Positions 1-9,487 of a stretch of 64,000 bases of DNA are shown here, one piece after another; the first letter of the stretch is position 1; each line of letters opens with the position of its first letter. Under the pieces are notes generated by a model. The model was given only the letters and a program-made list of their open reading frames with translations. It did no database searches and was not told the DNA's origin. The DNA comes from Taudactylus pleione (taxonomy: Eukaryota > Chordata > Amphibia > Anura > Myobatrachidae): contig JAUIMM010001030.1 in NCBI GenBank assembly GCA_031769625.1, positions 969,501 to 1,033,500 on the forward strand, read 5' to 3'. Made by a program: the position numbers and the translations under genes.

Positions 1-1187
1 AGGGCAAGAGCTTCCCCCTCTACTTCCTCCTCTTCAGAGAACATTCACATTAGGAAGAAAAAACCTTCTCCTGTCAGAAGTTTTGACATTTCTGATTATT
101 CTGACTCTGAGGTAGAAAAACCTCTTCAGCACTGTGACAAGTCACCTTCCTGTTCAGGGAACTCACCAATCCATAAGAAAACAGGTAAAAATAGAAGTAA
201 GTTTAGCCCCAGGGAGACCTGTTCAGGTGTCATTCCCCCATTCCCTGGAATTGTCTATAGCAGACAAGATAGTGCTCGGAGCAAGGCCATCACCTCTGCC
301 CATAGCTGGCAAGATACCTCTGCCCCTAGCCAGCAGCACAAAGGTACCCGCTATCAGCATGTGAGGTCACCTGACAGACAGTTGCACACTTCCCGCAGGG
401 ACCGTGGCCACTCTTCCTCTGTAGACTGGGAATCAGGAAATTACCAGAACCTCTGCCTCATCCCAACGTGGTGAATATAGCGAGATTCAGATGGCCAGGG
501 TTGCTTTAGCAGGAAAAACACCACCCACTAAATTATATTCCACACACTGGGCCTTAAAAAGTAACTGAGGTCCAAAAATTTGCCCAGCTGGCATTCAGAG
601 CAGCACTGGTCAAAGAAGATGAGTTGGTGTTACATTCCTACGCGGGTCTACCAGACATACCTGCATTGTTCGCTCCCAATATTGACCCTGCCCTAGCCTC
701 CATAGTGGGAGAAAAGAGGCACAACGATTCCACAGACCGTACCATGAGAAAAATTCAATATAAAATAGCCGACGCAGCTGGCCCACTGCTGTTCGTATTA
801 GATAAAGCAGAGAGAGAAGGGGAGTCCAGCGTCTCTCTGGAATCTCTGGTGGCATCCAAGCTTGCTCTCCTTAACTCCATTAGCAGAGCAACACTCATAA
901 TAGGTTAGACGTTCAACTATATCACCAACACCCACAGGTCCAGATTGCTTACTGGCGGAGGACTTGCAGACCTAGTGCCTAAATCATTAGAATTCCCTAA
1001 CCTTACTGACGCAGACCTCTTTGGCGCCCAGTTTATAGAGGAAGTTAAAATAAGACATAAGGCAAGGAAGTCCTTTTCAGACCTCAAAAATTTAAATGAG
1101 CCCTTCAAGAGGCCCTTTCATCAAGGGGGTCGGACTTCGCGAGCCACAGGTTCGACCCGAGACTTCCAAGGCACAAGAAGAGCCTAG
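1..1187 (+). pseudogene. DIRS gag-like ORF1 relic
   Basis: Three open stretches make up the relic. A hydrophilic Ser/Lys/Asp-rich frame runs from the window edge to about 473. A second runs 624-908 and a third 945-1187. The last two share a frame and are separated by a TAG at 906-908. The middle part contains a helical segment (SLESLVASKLALLNSISRA) similar in character to the capsid-like region of DIRS ORF1 proteins. The third part carries DLFGAQFIEEVK. DIRS ORF1 is presumed to package element RNA. The assignment rests mainly on position upstream of a clear DIRS RT. Frame breaks near 475-620 and 906 make it non-functional. Confidence 0.6.
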
Positions 1188-1358
1188 AAAGGAGGCTTCG
1201 TACACCGATCCAATGATGCCCCAAGAGGATCATACTCTAACACTTGGAACAATGCCAAGGGAGGCTGTAACTACGGTAAGTTCACCCATTTCTCTTCTCT
1301 CCACAAAACTCTCAAACAATCATATCTAGAGTGGCAAAAGATTACCACAGACAAGTGG

Positions 1359-2067
1359 TTGCTGAAAATTATCCGTTCAGGGTTAAACCTCCATCTAATT
1401 CATCTTCCACACCAAGCAGGTCATATTCCTCGTCCAAGGAATTGCAGCCCTCAGCTAGATGAGGTACTGACTACAGTCCTCCAACAGGGAAAGATAGAAT
1501 TGGCAGACCTGACTGTAAAAGGCTGGATCAGCCACTTATTTCCCATAATAAAGCAAGACAGCTCTATAAGACCGGTATTAAACGGCAAAGCTTTAAATCA
1601 ATATTTGAAAACACTTTTGCATGGAAGGTATTGCAGACATTCCTTACCTGTTCACAAAAGACTGCTTCTGCGTAAAGATAGACCTGAAAGAAGCTTTCCA
1701 TTCCATATCAGTTCATCCGAATCACAGGCGTCTCCTCAGATTTTTTTGGAAAGACACCTAATTCCAATGGACAGTTATGGTGTTTGGCCTCGCTTCCACT
1801 CCCTACACCTTTGCACAGGTCATGAAAGCTGTAGTGTCCCACTTGCATCGGCAAAGCATTCAATGCATCATTTACCTAGACAATATACTACTGGTACACT
1901 CAGACCATGACACCCTACTGAGACACAAAGACTCGACCCTTTCCTTACTAACAGACCTGGGATTCATAATAAACACTCAAAAGTCAGTGTTAGCTCTGAC
2001 CCGGAACATAACATTTCTCGGTTTCGATCTAGATACCCATTCTTTCTCCCTGGCAGGACCCCTCTAG
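1359..2067 (+). pseudogene. DIRS reverse transcriptase relic
   Basis: The relic is a reverse transcriptase domain spread over two or more frames. The N-terminal finger region at about 1450-1610 reads GWISHLFPIIKQDSSIRPVL. After a frameshift near 1610-1630, another frame carries the motif-A region KIDLKEAFHS at about 1676-1705. The frame holding 1777-2067 shows FGLASTPYTFAQVMK (motif B) and YLDNILLVHSD (motif C). Motif C of active enzymes is Y-x-D-D. Here the second aspartate is Asn, so a metal-binding residue is lost. A stop lies just upstream of motif B near 1759. The enzyme would copy element RNA to cDNA; this copy cannot. Confidence 0.85.
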
Positions 2068-2342
2068 AAAAATGGCTAGATACGAAAAAGTACATACAAA
2101 GAACTTCCCAGAAGCGCAGATTATCCCTCCGTTCCTTAGCAAGGATTATTGGGAAAATGACAGCTATGTTCCCTGGTTTCAGACATGTGCCTTTGTCATG
2201 CAGAGAACTACAAATACTCCTTCATGCCCACTGTTCCTGGACAGACACCATTTTCCTCTCCAGAAGAGTAAAAACAGAACTGTCCAAGTGAAACAGTCTC
2301 CCTGTACCTCCTCCTCGCCCACTCCTAGACCCAACACCCCAT

Positions 2343-3140
2343 ATGACAATCACTACAGATGCATCACTAAAAGGTTGGGGAGGCTTCTCTCAAGAGAAAG
2401 CAGTCAGAGGCACCTGGTCACCCAAAGAATCCAGTCTTTTCATAAATGTACTAGAATTACGCACTGCTAAACTGGCTCTAAAAGCCCTAGTTCCTGAGCA
2501 CACAAGAAGGGTCTGTATCCAGCTATGCCTGGACAATAAGACCGCAGTGTCATACATAAACAGAATGTGGGGTACCAAATCACTATCCCTATGCAATGAA
2601 GCATTAGAGATCTGGGATTGGGCAGTCCAAAGGAACATAATTTTACTGGCAACCTATATCCCAGGAGAGCTCAACGAACTTGCAGACTCACTATCCCGAG
2701 AAAGAATCTCCCTGGAATCCGCAGCATTGACAAACCAGGTCTTCCTAAAAATACTCCAAACATTCAGAAACCTAGAGACAGACCTCTTTGCCAGCCCCAA
2801 GAATGCCCAAGTTCCATGTTCCGTGTCCAGAAAATGGACAAAAGGGGAATGGAGAATGGATGCAATGTCATTCCCTTGGACAGACCTGTCTCGACCCTAA
2901 GCCTTCCCACCCCCTGCCCTCCTCTTGAAAGTCCTACAAAAAATCAGGGAGGAACAAGAACCCAGTATTGTGGTAGTATATCCGGTATGGCCATCTAGGG
3001 TATGGTTCTCCCTGATCAGCCAATTACGCATAGGACCCAAGATTCACCTGGGGTTATCCAAGGACTGTTTCCAGGGAACGCCAGACATTCTGGAACCACT
3101 TCCCCAGTGCATGTGGATGGCAATATTACTAGGTTGTTAA
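2343..3140 (+). pseudogene. DIRS RNase H and downstream region, relic
   Basis: An open frame at 2343-2900 begins TTDASLKGWGG, the first catalytic Asp of a retroelement RNase H. It continues with VLELRTAKLAL (catalytic Glu), CLDNKTAVSYIN (third Asp) and ELADSLSR (final Asp region). The domain would degrade the RNA strand of the RNA-DNA hybrid. Past a stop near 2898, the frame at 2925-3140 reads LQKIREEQEPSIVVVYPVWP. This is the hydrophobic segment usually found between RNase H and recombinase in DIRS pol. All four acidic positions of RNase H are still visible, so this is the best preserved piece of the pol region. Confidence 0.85.
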
Positions 3141-3142
3141 CA

Positions 3143-4074
3143 GATCCAGCCCTAGTATCCCCCACAAAAGCCCTAATCAATGCATCCTTAAGACCCCAAA
3201 CTAGAGCCAGGTATGCAGCAATAATTAAAGAATTTGACCTCTGGCGGTCCCAAGGGCCTTATCTGAACAATCCTCTCTACTACATTTAGCCTTAGACTTC
3301 TTAGCCTCCAAATACCAATTAGGCCTAGCATCGTCCATCGTAAAGTCATATAGTTCTGCCTTAGCCATCATGATCCCAAACCTAACAGATAATAAACTTT
3401 ACCTTCGTCTGTCAAGGGGTATCTGCCTCTCCAGGCCTATACAACCTAAGTACTCCCATACCTGGGATATCAAACCCTTCCTCTCTGCCCTAGCCTCTTG
3501 GCAGACAGAGAACAATGTTACCCTGTTATCCCACAAGTTGACATCCTTACTAGCTTTAGCAATAGCAGCCAGAGGGGCTTAATTAATCCTTAAACATACC
3601 TCATACCCATGGTTATCACGGACTCCTACGGGGTACCATATCATTCTTAAAGGTCATACAAAAATGTCTTCGTTCAATAGCCCAACAGTAGAATTCGGTT
3701 TGATACATGACACTTCAGAAGCTAATCTGTGCGTGGCTTCATGCTTATCATCTTACTTTGTCCTCACAGCACCAATAAGAGACAATATCACACAGCTATT
3801 CATCACTTGCAAGAAACCATTTCGCCCAGCAAGATCCTCTACTATTAGTGGATGGATTGTGATATCCATGAGAGAAGCTGGGATAGACACTGACCACTTC
3901 AAAAGCCATTCCTTAAGGGGAGCAGCTGCAACAAGAGAAGCAACTAAAGGCATGTCCCTACACTCGATCATGATAGCAGCAAGGTGGGCCTCGGCCCGGA
4001 CCTTTGCAAAGCACTATTGGAGACCAACCGATCTACAAAAGAGTTTCTCAGAGCAACCACCAGTTATGTGGTAG
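3143..4074 (+). pseudogene. DIRS tyrosine recombinase relic
   Basis: The relic is a tyrosine recombinase (phage-integrase fold), which integrates the circular DIRS cDNA without a target duplication. The N-terminal core-binding part is at 3143-3289 (LRPQTRARYAAIIKEFDLW) and continues in broken frames through 3370-3582. The catalytic part is the open frame 3664-4074. It contains HSLRGAAAT (the H-x-x-R box) followed by AARWASARTFAKHYWRP, which supplies the H/W and the nucleophilic Tyr. The first catalytic Arg is expected near 3570, where the frame reads AIAARGA, but this is not certain. A stop at about 3582 and other breaks separate the pieces. Confidence 0.88.
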
Positions 4075-4081
4075 TCTACCC

Positions 4082-4196
4082 ACCTGTTGTTGCTAGGTGG
4101 CAAGCCTTCCGAAGAACAAAACACTAGTTTGCAGGAATCTATGACCTGCAAACTGGATTTGTTCTAGGGAACAGGAATGCCACCTAGCAACAGCTC
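4082..4196 (+). repeat. DIRS internal complementary region (near-palindrome)
   Basis: The 115-bp stretch is an imperfect palindrome. TGTTGCTAGGTGGCA at its left is the reverse complement of TGCCACCTAGCAACA at its right, and the inner part (CACTAGTTTGCAGG...CCTGCAAACTGG) also pairs. DIRS elements carry such a region just after the recombinase. It is thought to align the ends of the linear cDNA for circularisation. Confidence 0.75.
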
Positions 4197-4807
4197 CCAC
4201 CCTACCCTCCCTTTCCTTACTCTCCTTTGCTAGGTCTGTTGTTTCCTCTGGAGACTCTCACTTGATGTCTATTAACCTTACCTTTCTCGTCCTTAAGGCA
4301 CAGCAAGGGATTCAAAGAAGCCTCAAGCAACCACCAATAAAGATCAGAAGTAACCTGGTACTCCGGACAAGATTTCTGGCCTAAGTTTGGAATAGCTGTT
4401 CCCTGTCCAGTTCAGAATCCACCGTTCAAACCATTTTCCTTCCAGAAAATCATCAGTTACAGTTCAATAAAAATTGTTCTTGTTGTGAAGCATTTACGGT
4501 TTAATCCTTTTTTCCCTTCCAAACTAAGGTATAACAAAGGTCAAAAGGTCAAACAAAGGTATCAGGTATACAGGTTTACCTTCTCTCACACCATTACACT
4601 CTGGTGACTGGATTGTCACCAGCGAGCTTCCGAAAAAAATCTAAATTCGCGGCTCAGGCACGCGCCCACATGAACGCAGGCATGCATGTGACACCAGCTT
4701 GCACGTGACCCACACGCGTGCTGCGTCATACACAGGCAGAGGAGGTGAAAATTCTTTCACTTTCCTCTGCCTCAGCGTTTTCCGGGAGGCTTGCTGCCTA
4801 ACCCACC

Positions 4808-4890
4808 TGCTGTTGCTAGGTGGCAATCCTGTTCCCTAGAACAAATCCAATTTGCAAGTCATAGATTCCTGCAAACTAGTGTTTTCTCCT
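4808..4890 (-). repeat. DIRS terminal repeat copy
   Basis: This stretch matches the reverse complement of 4082-4196 over about 75 bp, from the TGTTGCTAGGTGGCA block to CTAGTGTTTT, and then diverges. It is taken as the right terminal repeat. Confidence 0.7.
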
Positions 4891-4893
4891 CAA

Positions 4894-5450
4894 GACTCAC
4901 ATGTAATTAGCCTATTACTTGTCAATGTATCTGTAGGTAAATTATCCTGGCACTAAAGTCATTGAACTCTAAAGTATATGAACTTATGTTTAGTCTACTC
5001 TACTAAATACTAACAGATTTAGGCTCTAGTGCTATGGACATTAAAGGACACTTTTATCTGCACCACTATTGACGTTATAGCAGATGCTTAGTGACAAGCA
5101 ACATATACTGTATAGGGATAATGCATGTATATTGTGTTAGCATATTCCATTTGCATATGGAAATAACCACATGTTTTTCGTGAAATGTATATTATTCTAA
5201 TACGTCATATGAATACATGTTTTGAGAAATATAAAGTGTTACCATTTGGAGTGGAGTGTAATACTTACCTTTAGGGATCGGATGACACTACCGGAGATCA
5301 GTGAAACCTGTGGAGGAAGAAAATAACAAGTGATTGGTTTGTTGTATGCATATTGATATAAACTACGTTACTAAATTATATGTATAGTATACACCATAAT
5401 TGAAATACCAGACTAATAACTAATTACGGTAGTTATCGGGTTGACCTAAG
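4894..5450. other. AT-rich, no gene recognised except a candidate exon
   Basis: I see no transposon structure or long reading frame here. The only notable item is the exon-like segment at 5269-5307 on the minus strand, listed separately. Confidence 0.5.
5269..5307 (-). other. Candidate 39-nt micro-exon of a host gene
   Basis: On the minus strand, a pyrimidine-rich acceptor (TTTTCTTCCTCCACAG) is followed by 39 nt and then a near-consensus donor (AAAG then GTAAGTATT). The 39 nt is 13 codons. Only one frame is open, reading VSLISGSVIRSLK; the other two contain stops. The flanks are not part of any recognised transposon. I do not recognise the peptide. The splice signals are strong, but a chance match is possible in 64 kb. 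Confidence 0.35.
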
Positions 5451-5464
5451 CTACTCACCGTATT
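5451..5464 (+). repeat. Target-site duplication of PLE-A, left copy
   Basis: CTACTCACCGTATT occurs here and again at 13503-13516, exactly bounding the PLE-A insertion. Confidence 0.9.
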
Positions 5465-7028
5465 GATAAAAATAGATTTTGTACCATGCGCTCACCTTGT
5501 CTATATATCATATTATAGAAAATGTAGCTAAGGTAAAAAATGTGGAGATGACAACAGATCTAATGAATGTTATAAACAATCTTTTATTTATATAGACACC
5601 ATATACCAATGCGTCTAGTGATATGGATGGCTATTTTAGACTCTTATATGTCTCCTTTCTGGTAGTAGGAGTATGATGGTAAAATAATCTAATAAAAATT
5701 ATATATGATGATTAAGTCCTATATGGAAGGATCAAGGTATGTCTGGGTGGCAGGTGTGCCCTTTGAGGGGGTTACCTTTCCGTAAATATATACGGTACCC
5801 TTATGTTATAATATCAGCTCAGTATTTGTCCATACCGACTAGTAGCCAAGAAAAAGTCAGCCAATAGGACTGATCCCAAGTGGGTAAATAATGTCCGGGT
5901 GGTAGGTGTGCCCTTTGAGGGGGTTACCTTCCCGTAAATATATACGGTACCCTATGTCTAAAAAGACAAGTATGTGTATGTCCCTTTGGCTACTTGCAAT
6001 GTGCTAGGGAAGTGAGGGTAACCTTATGTAGAAAGGTAGCTCTCCGTATGTGGATATCCACGTACGTGTCCCTGCACTGTCTGAAGCAATGTCCCGGTGA
6101 TAGAGTGAGCCGTGCAAAGTGTGACTGCAGCGTCCCGCTAGCGGGGCTTACCGGTCGGCGTCTTCACTGAATGTCACGTGTTGCACTGTCCATGTGGTGT
6201 GTGGAGGAGGGGAGCAGTGCGGTATGATTTCAATTGCCGCAGTCAGTCCAGCCGTACCACTCGCTCAACCCTCTGCTTCTAATGCACGCTGCTCTGTAGT
6301 ATGGCAGAGGAGGGCGCTGTTTCCTGCTGTTTCCTGTTAGGAGGATAAGGAGTAGCAGCGTGAGGCTGTGCACAAGGCTCTCTGCTTCCTTAGTCACGTG
6401 TGTGGAAAACTGGGCGTCGACGCGTTTCGGCCAATCAGGCCTTCTTCAAGGATGGGTGTGTTCTGATGCTGGCTGGTTAATATGTTATCAGGCAGCCAAT
6501 CATCTATGAGGTGGGAGTCTCCCTTAATAATAGGTCTGATGACTCAATCGTCTGTGTAAAAGCATCTTTGGGCTGTTGTTCTAACTTTATAAAAATATAT
6601 AGTAGAAATCTGATATAAATGGTTAAGCAGTCGCTCAATATAGATCACATAAAGAAAAAGAAAAAAAAAAAAAAAAAAAAGAAAAATTGAATATATAGAC
6701 ATGCAAGTGTGAAGATTGAGGAGTCCACAACATACTATTTTAAAGTTGTGGTGTGTCAGACTTTTTCTTTTTTATGGTACTGTGTCCAGTCTCTGAATTT
6801 GTCAGATTGTGTTATGCAAGGATAAAAAAGGGGGGGGGGAAGGGGAAAAGGAACTACTCTCTCTATGAATTCAGATATATTAATCTTCAACATATATATC
6901 CTACACATTATCTATGAATCACTAATCCATAAATCTAAATTCCTATCTTTAATCCATTTCTGATGCACATGAGCACTCAAAGTTAGGTAAATTGAATGAT
7001 TAATTTAAAAGGAAGAGAATCCTTATAT
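5465..7028 (-). mobile_element. PLE-A inverted, 5'-truncated copy (3' UTR plus pLTR)
   Basis: Read on the minus strand, 7028 down to about 6600 matches the 3' UTR at 11850-12276, including the poly-pyrimidine tract and the C-run. About 6600 down to 5465 matches the pLTR except for its last ~85 bp. With 7038-8178 it forms an inverted repeat with arms of about 1.14 kb. At two of the three sites where the direct pLTRs differ, this copy agrees with the right one; at the third it agrees with the left. Confidence 0.92.
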
Positions 7029-7037
7029 TGCTAGGTC

Positions 7038-8263
7038 TATTTTTATAAAGTTAGAACAACAGCCCAAAGATGCTTTTACACAGACGATTGAGTCATCAGA
7101 CCTATTATTAAGGGAGACTCCCACCTCATAGATGATTGGCTGCCTGATAACATATTAACCAGCCAGCATCAGAACACACCCATCCTTGAAGAAGGCCTGA
7201 TTGGCCGAAACGCGTCGACGCCCAGTTTTCCACACACGTGACTAAGGAAGCAGAGAGCCTTGTGCACAGCCTCACGCTGCTACTCCTTATCCTCCTAACA
7301 GGAAACAGCAGGAAACAGCACCCTCCTCTGCCATACTACAGAGCAGCGTGCATTAGAAGCAGAGGGTTGAGCGAGTGGTCCGGCTGGACTGACTGCGGCA
7401 ATTGAAATCATACCGCACTGCTCCCCTCCTCCACACACCACATGGACAGTGCAACACGTGACATTCAGTGAAGACGCCGACCGGTAAGCCCCGCTAGCGG
7501 GACGCTGCAGTCACACTTTGCACGGCTCACTCTATCACCGGGACATTGCTTCAGACAGTGCAGGGACACGTACGTGGATATCCACATACGGAGAGCTACC
7601 TTTCTACATAAGGTTACCCTCACTTCCCTAGCACATTGCAAGTAGCCAAAGGGACATACACATACTTGTCTTTTTAGACATAGGGTACCGTATATATTTA
7701 CGGGAAGGTAACCCCCTCAAAGGGCACACCTACCACCCGGACATTATTTACCCACTTGGGATCAGTCCTATTGGCTGACTTTTTCTTGGCTACTAGTCGG
7801 TATGGACAAATACTGAGCTGATATTATAACATAAGGGTACCGTATATATTTACGGAAAGGTAACCCCCTCAAAGGGCACACCTGCCACCCAGACATACCT
7901 TGATCCTTCCATATAGGACTTAATCATCATATATAATTTTTATTAGATTATTTTACCATCATACTCCTACTACCAGAAAGGAGACATATAAGAGTCTAAA
8001 ATAGCCATCCATATCACTAGACGCATTGGTATATGGTGTCTATATAAATAAAAGATTGTTTATAACATTCATTAGATCTGTTGTCATCTCCACATTTTTT
8101 ACCTTAGCTACATTTTCTATAATATGATATATAGACAAGGTGAGCGCATGGTACAAAATCTATTTTTATCAGTATAATTTTGTTGGAGACAGGACATCTC
8201 CAGTACCAAGCAGCCCCCTAAAACAATAAACATCTTGTTGAGCGCTGTTCACATTTTCCATTT
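7038..8263 (+). repeat. PLE-A left direct pLTR
   Basis: The 1226-bp repeat is nearly identical to 12277-13502. It contains the hairpin CCTTGAAGAAGGCC...GGCCGAAACGCGTC at 7194-7216, tandem motifs GGTAACCCCCTCAAAGGG near 7709 and 7859, and a donor-like AAGGTGAGCGC near 8140. It probably supplies the promoter and 5' UTR for ORF1. PLE pLTRs are not true LTRs; they arise from tandem copies. Confidence 0.88.
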
Positions 8264-8330
8264 CTAAACATATTATTTAGTCCATAGTGAATCAGCAGCA
8301 CTTAAGATAATCCACTACAGACCATCACAT

Positions 8331-9476
8331 ATGGGGATTTTAGATGTTAGGCACAATAGGTTAGATAGGGCAGCCACAGAATTAAGATTTCTAGAAAGTG
8401 ACACTCTAACAACTTCAATTAGTCTGCATGACACATTTAGTCATTTAGAAAAATTACTCCATAAAGAGACACGGATATGGTGGGACAAATATATACTCAA
8501 TTGGTATGCTTCCAGGGACATTATCCCAAAAGGCCTGAGCATTAAAAAGGCTCCCACCCACCACACAGAAGATCTAAAATTTATGACACAGTGGAACAAA
8601 ATTCTACATAATTGTTCAATTGAATTAATTAGATTGATTAATAGAAAACATGAGGAAGACCTACTCACTCTGGCTAGGGAAATACAAATCACAAATGAAC
8701 AGTTAGATCCATTTAGAAAGACCACAGAATATACAGAAGTTGAATCCATTACTCAGATGAGATTAACTACTAAAGAAAATACATTGATACAAATGAAAAT
8801 TAATAAAATTGTCAGGGATAAATTCAAGACTAGAGATATAAGACACTCTCATAAAACCCCCAAAAAGCGACAATTCGTTCATAAAAATCAGAAGATTACA
8901 AAACAATGCGTTAAGCATTCACCTCCCAAATATAAAGACACTGGATTAACGTATCAAGAATATATGACACGGGTACATCAAAATAAAAACAAAAACAAAC
9001 CATCCCAAATGCTCCATAATGTAACATTTAAATCCACATCAGATGTAGATGAGGACCAGTCGGCTACATCCTCAGATTCGTCATTCTCTATTTATGATAT
9101 AGATGATGAGTCTGCATTCAACGAATTGACCAAACTATCATGGGATGGTAGCTGGGTCAACACACAAAGAGGAGAGAGACTGAGAAACACGGCTGAAGCA
9201 ACAGACGTACATAATACCATAACAGACAAAATCAATCTATGTGAACAAGATACATTAAGTCTTGATATAGATACAAAGACAAAAGAAGGCACAATACTAA
9301 ACATAGAATCAACTACTAATAAACCATGGGGGGACAGTTTTTTAGACTTGGAGGCAGGCGCTCATGCCTGCAGCCCACTAACCATAAATGCACCAAAAAT
9401 CAAGAGGAAAAATATAGAGTCAGACGAGGATGTAGGGGGGGAAAACACTCCAAAAAAGCTAAAAACAAAGACATAA
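8331..9476 (+). CDS. PLE-A ORF1, N-terminal protein of unknown function
   Basis: The open frame has 381 codons, is intact, and is hydrophilic and rich in Lys, Asn, Thr and Asp. Residues about 36-70 and 88-105 (WNKILHNCSIELIRLI) resemble equivalent parts of ORF1 in PLE-C (26552-27376) and PLE-D (28967-30326). The shared pattern is a charged helical region followed by W-x-x-I-L-x-(K/N)-C-S-x-(E/D)-L. The C-terminal half is basic and then acidic, with no recognised domain. It ends with TAA at 9474-9476, 11 nt before the ATG of ORF2 in another frame. The role is unknown; an RNA-binding or gag-like function is only a guess. The ATG at 8331 is the first in the frame. Confidence 0.75.
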   Translation: MGILDVRHNRLDRAATELRFLESDTLTTSISLHDTFSHLEKLLHKETRIWWDKYILNWYASRDIIPKGLSIKKAPTHHTEDLKFMTQWNKILHNCSIELIRLINRKHEEDLLTLAREIQITNEQLDPFRKTTEYTEVESITQMRLTTKENTLIQMKINKIVRDKFKTRDIRHSHKTPKKRQFVHKNQKITKQCVKHSPPKYKDTGLTYQEYMTRVHQNKNKNKPSQMLHNVTFKSTSDVDEDQSATSSDSSFSIYDIDDESAFNELTKLSWDGSWVNTQRGERLRNTAEATDVHNTITDKINLCEQDTLSLDIDTKTKEGTILNIESTTNKPWGDSFLDLEAGAHACSPLTINAPKIKRKNIESDEDVGGENTPKKLKTKT

Positions 9477-9487
9477 TACCAAAGATT

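Larger units (their letters stand above)
1..4893 (+). mobile_element. DIRS-1-like tyrosine recombinase retrotransposon, 5' end outside window
   Basis: The domain order is gag-like, RT, RNase H, tyrosine recombinase, followed by a near-palindromic region and an inverted repeat copy. This is the DIRS order, in which a tyrosine recombinase replaces the integrase. The left terminal repeat is not in the window. All reading frames are broken by stops or frameshifts, so this copy is dead. The stretch 4200-4807 after the recombinase holds no gene. It contains an AATAAA signal at 4466-4471 and a short hairpin near 4601-4625. The right boundary near 4893 is where similarity to the internal repeat at 4082-4196 ends. 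Confidence 0.85.
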
